64,000 bases of DNA from Symbiodinium natans (Eukaryota > Sar > Dinophyceae > Suessiales > Symbiodiniaceae). The DNA is taken from contig CAJNDS010002292.1 in assembly GCA_905221605.1 (NCBI GenBank), forward strand, positions 62,001 to 126,000, written 5' to 3'. A program made the translations under genes and the position numbers. Under the pieces are notes generated by a model. The model made no database searches. It saw only the letters and a program-made list of their open reading frames with translations, and was not told the origin of the DNA. This document shows, piece by piece, positions 11,457 to 21,575 of the stretch (the first letter of the stretch is position 1; the number at the start of each line of letters is the position of its first letter).

Positions 11457-13560
11457 TACCACCACTCCCTTCTACAACTCTTGGGTCGCTTGGCCAAAAT
11501 GATGCCATTACCGACCACTCCTACGATGACAAACGATTGCTAAGAAGTGCAACAAACAACCAAACCAGACATGCACAGTATCAGCTTGGGACTGCTTTTC
11601 TTTTTCCAGAATCTCCAACCTCTTTCAAGTGTAACAATTCGAGAAGGGAAGAATGAATTCTCTCTCTCGGAAAAGGGAATGAATGTTTAGAGCCTTACTT
11701 CTTGTTTTAAAAATCAAAACAAAACAAAATTCAAGAGGTTGAATTCAAAATAAATCCCTTCTCTTCATCTTCAAAATTAGGTCTTCTCTTCTTAAAGCTC
11801 CTCTTGCCACATGACGAGAACAACTAGAGTTGCAAAAAACATTTTGAAACAATTTGGAAGACAACGTTTCTTGTAAATACAGTAACTCGTGTTTTTTTCC
11901 GATAGCTTTCTGTGGAAAAACAAAAAGGCTAGATTCGAAAACGAGCCTGCCCTGGTCTGCAAAGTTCGAGCACCCTTTCTACGCTCATCGTCTCGGAGAG
12001 ACAAAGCAGACAAGACCTGCTGTGCGCATACTGCGTGCTCCTCCTCCTTCACGCGCCCACGTCCGTGCAAGAGGTGGCGTTCCAAACAGATCAGCCCGAC
12101 CCTGCGATCCGTGGGCAGCACAATGCTCGCCACCTTTGCTCCCGAAAGACCTGCTTATTCGACTTCTTCGCAATGCTGGAGCCATCAAGGCTTCAAAGGC
12201 TGGCCTGTGCACGTTGGTATTTTCCTGTCTCCACTGATTGTCATAATGACGCTTTTTTTTGGACTGACGCCCCTTTACTACATCAGTAGCACAGTAGGCG
12301 GGTCTTGTTGGGTTCGACGTAACGGGTAAAACAAAGTCAGCGCGCGCAAACCACCAAAAACACCACACAACCACCCACGAAACAAAGAAACAAAAGCAAC
12401 AAAGCGAGCAAAGGCACTGAACTACTGGGTAACCCCACGCACTTAGTACTCGAAGTTGTCAGTCCCGGCGCAATTATACAGCACAGAGCATGCGGGGAGT
12501 TGCAAAATGCAACACTGCCAGATTCTTAAACCATCATGTACTGGTGCGATATCATTCGGCTCGAACCAAGGTCATCACTCGATAGTCAGGATTCCGCAAC
12601 TCGTTGTCAAGGACAGATAACAGACCCGCATTGGCAAAGGGATGGTACAGGTCAGACTCCCAAAGAAGAGAAAAGATGTGCGTATGCCCCATGGTGGTTA
12701 GCCAGTGGGAACTTAACAGGTTAGCCAATGGAACAGCTCCAAGCGAAAAGTCCTTCTCTTACCCACCAAGATAGATGTCCGCGCACAAGCACAGTTTCAT
12801 CAAACAGCAAGGAGAGGCCACACACGCAAGCCCGAAAGCTCGCCGGGGTTCTAGAGACTGCAATCTGGTAGGCAATGGTCCCTTGAGGCCCCAAGCCAAT
12901 GTACGTCGGCAAGAAGATGTAGGGCTTACATGACTTTGGCAGCCTGCAAGAGCGCTAAGATCGTGGCATACACAGCTTTCATCCAGGTAACGCCGTCAGG
13001 TAGCATCCAGGCGGGCGGAGATCCTGCCCTGCCACAGGCCAAGCACAGGCGATAATAGCTCTCTTTAAGGCCAAGTCACTTCAAATGGTGTTCGATGGCT
13101 TCTTGTCTATATTCTCCACGCAGAAGTGCCTGCAACCTGGAAGAGGCAGCACCGCCGCATTGGCCTCTCAAACTTCCCAAAGAAGAGGAAAGATGGGACT
13201 TACCAGCAAGAAACATCAAGGTAAGACCGGTCCAGTCCATAGTGGTCACACACGCAAGCCCGAAAGCTGCCAACAAGACTGAATTTCGGTTTTTGGAACC
13301 CTAAACTGATTTTGCGCTTTTGCATCTACAATCGTATCAAACCACCGGCGGAACTTGACACGTTGTGGCCAGGACTCGTCCAATACAGAAGGCCATCCTT
13401 GCATTCTTGGAAAAAGATACTATGCCATCCGGCACTAACACGTTTCTTGGCCATTGGACCGAACGCTATTGAAATGACATGAAAGGTGCGCATTGTTCCC
13501 TTCTGCGCCTTCTGACATGCAGTCCTGCACCCCTCTTAACGTACCTAAGGCCAGGAAGAT
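11457..13560. other. Non-coding accessory stretch with a 22-bp direct repeat
   Basis: No convincing gene. The 22-mer beginning CACACACGCAAGCCCG occurs at 12819-12840 and 13247-13268, and AAAGAAGAG-like blocks precede both, so the stretch probably contains two old copies of a repeat. 11640-11900 is AT-rich. Confidence 0.45.
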
Positions 13561-13562
13561 CT

Positions 13563-14220
13563 TTAGCATCCACCTAGCACGCGCTCCCAAAGCGCAAACG
13601 GTGCAAAACCAAACATTTGCTGCAAGGGCTGTATGGACAAATGCCTTTCTTCAAAGGAACTAGTGCTTTGGGTGTCTGACGGTGTGTACGTGCGGAGATT
13701 TAAGAGAGACAATTTCGGCACCAGACTTAAGATCCTGTATGGCCTGTTACAAGGCAACAAGATGGGGGAAACCGCGCAGTGTTGATTTGCATGTGGCCCC
13801 TCTTCCAAATCGAAGAAGACATCTTCGCAAAGGGGTGCTTTATAGCAAAGGCTGTCAGCAGCAATTCCCGCTAAATGGTCAGCAACTTTGTTGCCAATGC
13901 AAGGAACATACAACCAGTGCACCTTAATGGAAGTGTGCGTCAGCTTTTGCCACATTGCATTAAGTTTTCACACCAGGTCCTTTAATGCAGTTACCTTAAT
14001 GACAACTTCTTCAATTTGATTGTCAGCAGCAAGGAGTAATGCCTTGTCCAGCGTTGCGTTTGCGGCATGTATTTCCGCAAACATAGAGTTTGGGCAAGGC
14101 TAAAGCGGGATGGCGATCGTGTCAAGAATTACTGGAACAGGTCCAGCTGACCAAACGATACCACCCGCTCCACCAATATTTTCTTGCACATGGCAGCTGC
14201 CATCAAATTGGGCGACAAGA
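13563..14220 (-). pseudogene. Broken RNase H domain of a retroelement
   Basis: On the minus strand one frame runs from about 14207 to 13563 with two internal stops (a TAG after TIAIPL and a TGA after LKDLV). It begins with FDGSC and GGAGGIVW (first catalytic Asp in the DGS box), followed by FAEIHAANATLDKALLLA (the E...A block), VHWLYVPCIGNKVADHLAG (the last catalytic region, GNxxAD) and a Cys-poor tail. Order and spacing match an RNase H fold of retroelement type. It is truncated at its 5' side exactly where the modular minisatellite begins (14221). Probably a remnant of a LINE or LTR element. Confidence 0.7.
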
Positions 14221-15108
14221 TATATAAGTAAGGGGGGGCTTATGGTAACTTATTCCAAAAGCCACTAAAATGTCACAGTCTCTTTTGTAGTAGACGTCAC
14301 TACAACGTCACTACAACGTCACTACAACGTCACTACAACGTCACTACAACGTCACTACAACGTCACTACAACGTCACTACAACGTCACTACAACGTCACT
14401 GCAACGTCACTACAACGTCACTACAACGTCACTACAACGTCACTACAACGTCACTACAACGTCACTACAACGTCACTACAGCCCCTTTTAGCAGCACCGC
14501 GTTGTGACCGCGTTGTGACCGCGTTGTGACCTCGTTGTGACCGCGTTGTGACCTCGTTGTGACCGCGTTGTGACCGCGTTGTGACCGCGTTGTGACCGCG
14601 TTGTGACCGCGTTGTGACCGCGTTGTGACCGCGTTGTGACCGCGTTGTGACCGCAAGGTGTTGTCAAAATGGAGCGAAAAAGAATTTCGTTTGTTTCAAT
14701 AATGAGTCAAAGAAGAGCCAACAATGACTCAATAATGACTCAATAATGTCGCAATAATGACTCAATAATGTTGCAATCTTTGCTCGAAGCAGAAGTAGCA
14801 GCAGTAGAAGAGCAGTTTGCAGCAGTAGAAGCAGTAGGCAGACTTCGAAGAGACTCCAAAAAGACTGCAGTCTTCACCAGAAAAGATTCCATAAAGACTG
14901 AGTCTCTCACCGAGTCTCTGCAGTGAAGTGCCTCTGCATCATACTGCAGTTTGCAGCGCTTTTACGACTGTTCTTCGCGGTGCTGCTGTAGCGGTCACTA
15001 CGCGTCACTACGCGTCACTACGCGTCATACGGGTCACTACGGGTCACTACGGTCACTGCGGATCACTACGAATCAAAGTGGTCACTACGGTGTCACTATG
15101 CGGTCATT
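14221..15108 (+). repeat. Modular minisatellite element, copy 1 (arrays A, B, core, array C)
   Basis: Parts in order. A conserved edge (14221-14293, with CTTATGGTAACTTATTCC). Array A, 17 units of 11 bp, ACGTCACTACA (14294-14480). A linker. Array B, 14 units of 11 bp, CGCGTTGTGAC (14498-14651). A core of about 340 bp (14654-14990) with GACTCAATAATG repeats, a perfect 14-bp palindrome AAGACTGCAGTCTT at 14861-14874 and GAGTCTCT repeats. Array C, about 10-bp units GTCACTACG (14991-15108). Two inverted copies lie at 28863-29758 and 30110-30698. No protein coding is evident; the His/Asn/Thr frames are repeat artefacts. Confidence 0.93.
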
Positions 15109-15169
15109 ACAAACTCTTCAAAGGCTTCGCGCAACGCCAGCCGAGCGGTAAAGCCTCTCCCTAGAAAAC

Positions 15170-15310
15170 ATGGCAGAGGCTAGGGCAAATGTCATCAAGC
15201 AGGTATACGAAAATCCGAGAACCGGCTTCGGCAATCAAGCAGAAACCCTAAAACAAGCTCGCTTGCAAGATCCACGCATCACGAAGGAAGATGTGAAGCG
15301 CTTGGCTTGA
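15170..15310 (+). pseudogene. Integrase-like N-terminal fragment, 46 codons
   Basis: An ATG-to-TGA frame encodes a short, mostly helical peptide containing VYENPRTGFGNQAETLKQA and ITKEDVKRL. This resembles the helical segment found before the catalytic core of retrovirus-like integrases in Polinton/Maverick-type and related eukaryotic elements (Y.P..GFG...L..A and an I...DV block). No DDE catalytic core follows: the frame ends and GTCACTACGG repeats resume at 15360. If correct, it is a 5' remnant cut off by the minisatellite sequence. The attribution rests on memory of the family and is tentative. Confidence 0.4.
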
Positions 15311-16261
15311 TCGAGAGGACCGCCTCTAACGCGGTTACAACAGACTACTGGTCGCCACGGGTCACTACGGGTCACTACGGGTCTACGGGTCACAATGTGG
15401 GAAATGATTGGATCCAAAGAGCACCGGTTCCATCAGTAGATCTAAAGCCCGCTCAGACAGGTACCATGCTGCGTTACCCAAGGCGGTTCCCCGCGCAGGC
15501 CATTGGGCCTATTGTAGTCGTGCCTCCACCGCCGCCCAAGGCACCGCCAAGGTCCCCGCTGGTCCTTACCGAGGGGCCAGGTGGGAACACTGGAAGGGGC
15601 GAGCTTCTCCCCCAAGTCAACCAGGCCCCAAGCACTGATCAGATCGGGCCGTGTCACAGCGCAAAAAGGTCTATCTTGTGTTTCTAATCCTATTCAAAAT
15701 CAGTATTCTCAGATTTGATGCGGTCGCTGCAACTGTCTGTGTGAGACGCTGATTAGCGACAAGGGCCATAGCGATGAGTGGTGTCAGACTGCAGTGCAAA
15801 TCAGTGCGCCCTTCATCGTTGACGCTGCGCCCGCTCATCTTTCAGCAGCGGCTTATGTACCCTTGCGCGCGCGAAAGGCTCAACACAACAAAGGATGCAG
15901 ATTGTTTAAGCCGCCAGCTCGACAAGCAGGCTAACATAGAACTGGTGTGGCCTCGAAGTAGAGATCGCTCACTATTTGCTGCACGTTCGAAGCGTCACTT
16001 GCAAGCATGGCCACACCGACGATTGTTGCATCATGCACGTTGGAAGGTTGACGAGTGAAACCCAGAGCCCGCACAGCTGCGAGCACGGATTCTCCAAATC
16101 ATGCTAACAAGTAAGACTCAAAGTTGAAGAACGGCAGGGCTGGACAACACTGCAAAATTGCTGTCATGATTGAAGCGTTCTACATCATGCTGGCATGAGC
16201 AAAGCAATGCAAGCGGAGCGGCCAACTGAGGGTGTGTAGCCAGTCAGACAAATATGTAAGA
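15311..16261. other. Non-coding or unassigned stretch
   Basis: A short relic of the GTCACTACGG array lies at 15358-15395. A frame at 15307-15687 includes a Pro-rich segment (VVVPPPPPKAPPRSP) but no domain. The rest carries no supported gene. Confidence 0.4.
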
Positions 16262-16500
16262 ACTTGGGTTTTCTTGCTTAACGGCAAAATGGGGGCTCGC
16301 GCTCTCCCGCTTTGTTTACTGGGAAACCTTTCGGTCGGAAGCTGGAACCAATCTGAAGTTTCAACCTAAACCCCAAACTCTGAAGCCCTAACACTACCAC
16401 TTCCACTTTTACGACGACGATGACTTCGACTGCGACTACGACCACTACTACGACTACCACTGCCAGTACTACTACTGCTGCTGCGACGAACACTGCTACT
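16262..16500 (+). repeat. Dispersed repeat, copy 2, upstream of CAA microsatellites
   Basis: Direct copy of the 10494-10715 segment. An ATG at 16420 opens a Thr-rich frame (STATTTTTTTTASTTT) in this copy; it stops in the 16590 region, so no protein is supported. Confidence 0.8.
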
Positions 16501-16639
16501 ACTACTCCCTCCTACAACTACTGCTACGGTTACTGCCAACCACGACCACTACGACACCACTACCGCTACTACTTTGGCGGACGACCACTCCGATGACGAC
16601 GACTACAACACCACCTGCTACTTTGGCGACGACCTACAA

Positions 16640-16746
16640 CACCACCCTTAACAACCCTACGACAACAACAACAACCACCACAGCAACAACCACAACAACC
16701 ACAACAACCACAACAACCACAACAACACAACAACCACAACAACCGC

Positions 16747-16834
<88 letters not shown>

Positions 16835-16880
16835 GCAACAGCAACAGCAATAGCAATAGCAACAGCAACGCAACAGCAAC
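16640..16880. repeat. CAA/ACC-type microsatellite
   Basis: AACAACCAC and CAA triplet tracts, including a CAA run at about 16746-16832 with CAG variants at its end. It encodes poly-Thr, poly-Gln or poly-Asn depending on frame. Confidence 0.95.
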
Positions 16881-17221
16881 AGCCAGCTCCACGCGTCTGG
16901 TACCGACAGCCTGTCCGCAATGACAGCAAGCGAAGGTGAGGCAGCGCCGGGCACAGTGTTTGCTCCAATCTCAGCCCCGTGCCCGATTGCCTGGTTTGAA
17001 AGTCTACATGGGACCCATGGCTTGAGTGTCGCCAGAATCGACGTCGCCATGCCAGTCTCGTTTTGGCTTTTTGTTCCCGAATTGTCTGGCGGTGTACTGG
17101 TGCTGCAGTGTCTCGCAGCGTGACCTGATGTGGAGCTGCTTGGGCTCCCTCTTGTGACATGTTCTCTCGCAGTTAGCCCAAAGACAGGTACGTTCTACAA
17201 CAGGCCTTCACTCCATCCGGA

Positions 17222-17359
17222 ATGTCACGTTCTATCTTCATGTTCGCTTCGCTAGCTGCTACTGTGGCTGCCGAAACTACGACCATCGGCACGGCGACTG
17301 CAGAGGACTACTGGCAAGGAGATGTATGGCAAGATGTTCAGCTGATTTTTCTCCTTTAA
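17222..17359 (+). CDS. Possible first exon of a secreted Thr-rich protein
   Basis: A 45-codon frame starts with a good signal peptide: MSRSIFMFASLAATVAAE, basic residue, hydrophobic core, AxA-type cleavage site, followed by TTTIGTATAED. It stops soon after TGGCAAGATGTTCAG, which is followed by a possible GC-AG intron ending at the CCGCAG at 17384-17389. The Thr-rich mature start and the neighbouring ACA/ACC microsatellites suggest a mucin-like secreted protein whose repeat region has expanded or decayed. The downstream exon structure is not resolved. Confidence 0.35.
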   Translation: MSRSIFMFASLAATVAAETTTIGTATAEDYWQGDVWQDVQLIFLL

Positions 17360-17640
17360 CTTGGGCATTCTCTTTGTGCGATCCGCAGAAACGATCTTTG
17401 ACGATCCACACGCTGGAGACAACCGACGATTGAAGAAACTGGAGCTTTACCCCTTGCTGGCCTAGATGCGTGTTCTGTATAAACATGAGATCATCGTCGA
17501 GCTTCAGTTCTGTGGAGGCGAAGGTGGGAAGTAGCTCCATGTGCAGTGCAAGTGTTGGAAACTGCTCGTTGTCTGAGACAACCAGAGCAATGTGAAAGAA
17601 AATTCGCAACGCCACAAAAAACACAACAACCGCCACAACA

Positions 17641-17860
17641 TCCAACCACAACAACCACAACAACCACAACAACCACAACAACCACAACAACCACAACAAC
17701 CACAACAACCACAACAACCACAACAACCACAACAACCACAACAACCACAACAACCACAACAACCACAACAACCACAACAACCACAACAACCACAACAACC
17801 ACAACAACCACAACAACCACAACAACCACAACAACCACAACAACCACAACAACCAAAACA
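17641..17860. repeat. CAACAACCA 9-bp array, about 24 units
   Basis: A highly regular nonamer array. One frame gives poly-Thr, one gives Gln-Gln-Pro and one gives Asn-Asn-His. The Asn-Asn-His frame runs without a stop into the zinc-finger ORF that follows. Confidence 0.97.
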
Positions 17861-17865
17861 ACCAC

Positions 17866-19089
17866 GAGGTCTTTTGTCCATACTGCGATAAGCTTCTGCA
17901 AGCTCCGTCTACTGAAAGCGATGATCTAGACTGGACAACAGTGGTATTGTCTCATTGTTTTGGCTCCTGTGAGAAGATGCATCTGCCATGTGGATGGTGC
18001 ACCGCCGTGATACCCTGGGCGGAGATGCCGTTGCATTTGGCAGGAACCATTGGTGACGTTCCGGCTTGCCAAAAGTTTGCGGCACCAGGCTCAAGCCTCT
18101 GTGCCAGTCCCGCAGGTGCTCAGGGGAGTGGAGCCTTCAGAAACCTCGCAGATCCCGAGGGCAAAGAAGACTCGAATAGTTTGGTCACAGCTCCCCGAGC
18201 ACCTCATGCGCGCGACCGCTGGCTCCAAATCCGCTTCTTCATCCGCAGAGTCTACGCCGCTGTGCCAGAACTACCGGGTTCGCTCGCACAGGCTGCCGGG
18301 AACAAGTGCAAGTTTCCCCATGATCTTTCCCCGGAAAGGAAGAAGACTGAAGACTTCGATAGGCACGAGAACCGAATGCTCCGCAGCCGCCACATCACTA
18401 CGCGCACGAGTGCGGGTGTTGAGATTGAGTGCAAGAATGCAGGCTCAGACGGCCAGAAGTGTGGCAAGAAGTACGCGGCAAAAGACTGGCAGGAGCATGG
18501 GAAAGAATGTGAGTACAAGCTCCTGATGTGTGGGCAAGGCAGTGGCTCTGGGAGCAAGTCGAGCGGATGTGTTGCAGATCCCTGCGAAGGAGATGGAGGA
18601 TCATCGCAGGAAGGTTGCGACTCCTCGAAAGAAGAATGTCCGTACGGCTGTGGACAAGAAATATTGACAGCCCTGATGAACGTTCACAAGCAAGAATGCC
18701 CAAACAGAAAGGTGGAGGCACACCCACAGGTCAGCAAGGGGCATGGCAAGACAGAGTCCGTTCCACACAGAGCTGTGAACATTCACTTGGAGCCGTACCT
18801 AGAGCACCCAGGCAAACTGGAGAGACATGTGGGACGAACATTTGGTGCTGTGTTTGGCCTTGGAATATCACAAGCCTGGAGTCAGCATCGAAAGTGGAAG
18901 TGGTCCTGCTGCAATGAAGATGAAGATGTGGGAGCGGACAGGTGCAGCCGACGCAGATGGAAGTGTGGAGACTGTGAGAGACAGTTGCAAGCACCCCCAG
19001 AGAGCGGCGTTTTTCAGAACACAACAACCACAACCCCAACAAAAACCTTAACAACCACAACAACACAACAATTCCAACCACTACAATGA
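17866..19089 (+). CDS. TRAF-type zinc-finger-like protein fragment
   Basis: The open frame has no clear ATG start; it is open upstream into the CAACAACCA array. It begins with FCPYCDKLL and CEKMHLPCGWC, a paired-Cys set like the first finger of RING/TRAF proteins. Near 18420-18540 are ECKN....KCGKKYAAKDWQEHGKEC and LLMC, and near 18630-18710 ECPYGCGQEI......HKQECPNRK. These C-x(n)-C...H...C patterns match TRAF-type fingers. The tail ends in a Thr-rich NTTTTTPTKTLTTTTTQQ stretch made by another ACA/ACC tract. The middle (18090-18300) is low-complexity and may be intron. A ubiquitin-related or scaffolding role is inferred from the fold only. Confidence 0.55.
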   Translation, partial: EVFCPYCDKLLQAPSTESDDLDWTTVVLSHCFGSCEKMHLPCGWCTAVIPWAEMPLHLAGTIGDVPACQKFAAPGSSLCASPAGAQGSGAFRNLADPEGKEDSNSLVTAPRAPHARDRWLQIRFFIRRVYAAVPELPGSLAQAAGNKCKFPHDLSPERKKTEDFDRHENRMLRSRHITTRTSAGVEIECKNAGSDGQKCGKKYAAKDWQEHGKECEYKLLMCGQGSGSGSKSSGCVADPCEGDGGSSQEGCDSSKEECPYGCGQEILTALMNVHKQECPNRKVEAHPQVSKGHGKTESVPHRAVNIHLEPYLEHPGKLERHVGRTFGAVFGLGISQAWSQHRKWKWSCCNEDEDVGADRCSRRRWKCGDCERQLQAPPESGVFQNTTTTTPTKTLTTTTTQQFQPLQ

Positions 19090-19104
19090 AAGGCGGGCGC
19101 GGCA

Positions 19105-19228
19105 TTTGAAGCGGCTAATCTTGCCACTTCAAATGCTACACTGTTAGAAGGTGTGCCACCTTTACAGCCGCTCCACTTGCTACAACCTTAGAGGATGTCT
19201 CTTAAATCTACAAATTAGCCGCTTCAAA
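19105..19228. repeat. Small element with perfect 15-bp inverted ends
   Basis: TTTGAAGCGGCTAAT (19105-19119) and its exact reverse complement (19214-19228) bound 124 bases. This could be a MITE-like element or a foldback. No flanking target-site duplication was established. Confidence 0.7.
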
Positions 19229-19855
19229 CGATATCAGAGCGATGTTCATAACACAATAAAAACCAAGTGATTTCAAAAATTTTTTCACATCACTAACTGC
19301 TTCACAAGAAACAAAAACAAGCTTGTTTTCCAACTATTTTAGGACACCGTAAACAAAGCAAAACCGTTCAAAGAAATCCAGACAAGACAAACAAACGATA
19401 ACAGAAACCTGATTAAATTCAAACAAGTTAAATCAACGATCACTTCAAAAAACAAAGTTGCATTTTTTTATTTTGTCTTCTAGACACCAGACGTTTTTTT
19501 GTTTTTAAAAATGTTCTTTACCATTTCAATTTGTCCAAAACTTCTTGTTTTTGAATTTCATTTGCATTGTCTGACAGAAAAGAGCATCAATCAATTGTGT
19601 CCAAATGTTTTTCATCAGAATTTCTTATTTTTTTTCAAATTGAAAAATCTGTGTCTGTCCTTCACGTTGCCTGAAGGGGGCGGGGCGAAGGCCCAAATCG
19701 CCCTCTTTTAGCCAATGTGAGGGAGGGAGGGAAATGACCCTGAAGAGGAGGGGGGTTGGAGATGTGTGTTGACTTGGGCTTGATGCATGATGGTCGACTT
19801 GATCCGTGTGAATGGTGCGAAGAGACCAATTGGCGGATTGAAGGAAAGGGAGACC
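19229..19855. other. AT-rich non-coding stretch
   Basis: AT-rich, with poly-T/poly-A tracts between 19440 and 19640, then a GC-rich switch near 19670. No gene was recognised. Confidence 0.5.
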
Positions 19856-21043
19856 ATGCCTCTTACGTGCAAGACAAAAAATTGCAGATGCTCAAAGTCT
19901 GCATTGACACATGACACAGATCTCTTCAACAAGAAATTGGCACTTCGATCCTTGGTTGGTGCTCTTTGGCTCTTCTTGTCCCCGATCAATGTCAGTCCGG
20001 ATCAAGCTGGTCTCAGAGCTTGTGATGGGTGGTGCTGGGATGGACGTGGAGCTAGATGAGATCAGCTTTAGAAGCAAAGGCTTGGACGACAAGGTTGCTG
20101 GGTTTCATCGGCCTTGTTTTGTCCGTTTGTTAAAGTGTTTGTATTGCTTGCGATATCTTCAATTTACACTAAGGTTCTATGGCTCCGTTACATTGCGATC
20201 GTTCGTAGAGGAAGTGCGAAAGTCTTCATTCACAAGCTCCCGGACAAGTTGACGGCTTCCGGACAAGGTGGAGGAGGCCCTTTGAGCATCCAGGAGCTGA
20301 AGGATACGATCGTGAATTCCGCAGGAGCCAGCCGAATCGCCGTTGGCAGTGTCTGTCACACAGACAGTGCAAAGGCGTACAAGAAGCTGGACTCTGAAGA
20401 GCCATTGCCATGTTTGTACAATGGAGCCTTGGGAGGACCTTCTTTTGCTCATTTGAAACTGGCGCACAGCAACGTCCGACACAAGCCGCCCCACCCAGAG
20501 TTCACTCGAAAGTTCAAGCTCAAGATCTTTGATGGGCGACAATGGGTGGAAGAGATCAGGGTTGGGGGCACCCAAAAGTTGGATGGGTTCTTTGCAACCT
20601 TTCGAAGAGAGGTCGGCAAGCGTCCCATCAACACCACGGGGCCTTCTCCTGCTACGGCTGAGGCAATGGAGACACAACTTCATGAGCGAGTGCGCACCTT
20701 TCAGTTTTTGCATTGGTTTTCCTTTACGGATGCTTTTCAAGTCTTTGCGGAAATGCGCAAGCTTGAGCGTGCTTCCGTTGGCTCCGTAACGTGGGCAAGC
20801 TTGGCTAGTTTTGGAAAGGGAAAGGCAAAGCCTTCCACTGCCCCTGAAACGAAATCTGCAGAGGAGGTTCCTGCTGTTTTGGTGCCTCCTGCAGAAGAAT
20901 CGCCTCAGCCGCTTTCACTTTCCTGTGATGAAGAGCACGAGCCAGTGTATTCGGAAGGCGAGGACGTTCAAAGCGAACTTTTCGATCCCGAAGAAGAAGA
21001 AGAGCTTATTTTTGACAACAAAGGGATCAGAGTCTTGAACTAG
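19856..21043 (+). pseudogene. IS1595/ISXO2-like (Merlin-type) DDE transposase, frame-disrupted
   Basis: It starts at an ATG at 19856 with a Cys-containing segment (CKTKNCRC) and a helical stretch (FNKKLALRSLVGALWLF). A second frame supplies the first catalytic Asp in VELDEISFRSKG (about 20047). A third frame (to 21043) supplies VCHTDSAKAY (second catalytic Asp) and H..PHPEF, with the third block VGGTQKLDGFFATFRREV, typical of the ISXO2 domain. Frame changes lie near 19990 and 20170 and may be mutations or small introns. The C-terminal roughly 90 residues are Pro/Glu-rich and acidic. The eukaryotic superfamily using this fold is Merlin; dinoflagellates carry many such genes (from memory). Confidence 0.7.
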
Positions 21044-21299
21044 CTAGCAGAAAGCAGAAGCTGTTAGAAGTTTGCCAGAGTTTTGCGCGTACAAAAAGAG
21101 CTGTGCGTTTTTGGAGTCGATTCCGGTGCATGGTGAGGCTGGGGAATCCAAGTCAGGTCGGTTCAGATCAAGGCTTCGTTTTTGACGTGGTTGTTTGGCA
21201 GTGTTTGGTCTTGTGTTGCCTTCTGTTTCCGTAGACACAGTTTTGGGTGGCTTGTCAGCTTGATGGGTGGGTTTGCTAGGCCAGGGGACAGCTTCTTTA

Positions 21300-21575
21300 A
21301 GGGTGTAACACATCGAGCGGCGTGGCCTGGAATTGCTGCCTTGGAGCGGCGTGTTGGTGGCCGCATTTCCACTTGCGGACTGTGGGTGCCGGTTTGTTAG
21401 GCTGCGTACGCCTCCTTTGAAGACGTGACGCCTCGAGCGGCGGACCGCTCTTGCTGCGAGGCCCCTTAAAAAAGGTCGCGGCGCCTCGAGCGGCGCGGCT
21501 GACGCCGCGCCGCCCTGCGGGCGGCGCGGCGTTTTGAGCGGTTAAAGTTAACCGCGCGCGACGCCGCGCCCGGCC
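21300..21575. repeat. GC-rich island with a 14-bp perfect hairpin
   Basis: TCGAGCGGC-type motifs recur near 21313, 21433, 21488 and (as TTGAGCGG) 21534. The stem 21502-21515 pairs perfectly with 21519-21532 around a 3-nt loop, and a second stem, GCGGTTAA/TTAACCGC, lies at 21538-21555. This directly follows the transposase pseudogene and could be part of that element's end. Confidence 0.75.

Noticed and set aside
14294-14651. Possible CRISPR-like array
   Set aside because: The 11-bp units are directly abutting without spacers; this is a minisatellite, and the setting is eukaryotic.
16569-17901. Poly-Leu, poly-Val, poly-Thr and Gln-Gln-Pro ORFs
   Set aside because: All three frames of the CAA/ACC arrays are open on both strands; there is no evidence for translation beyond the flanking zinc-finger and signal-peptide pieces.
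20177-20740. 187-codon minus-strand ORF
   Set aside because: It is antisense to the transposase catalytic domain, which has recognisable motifs.
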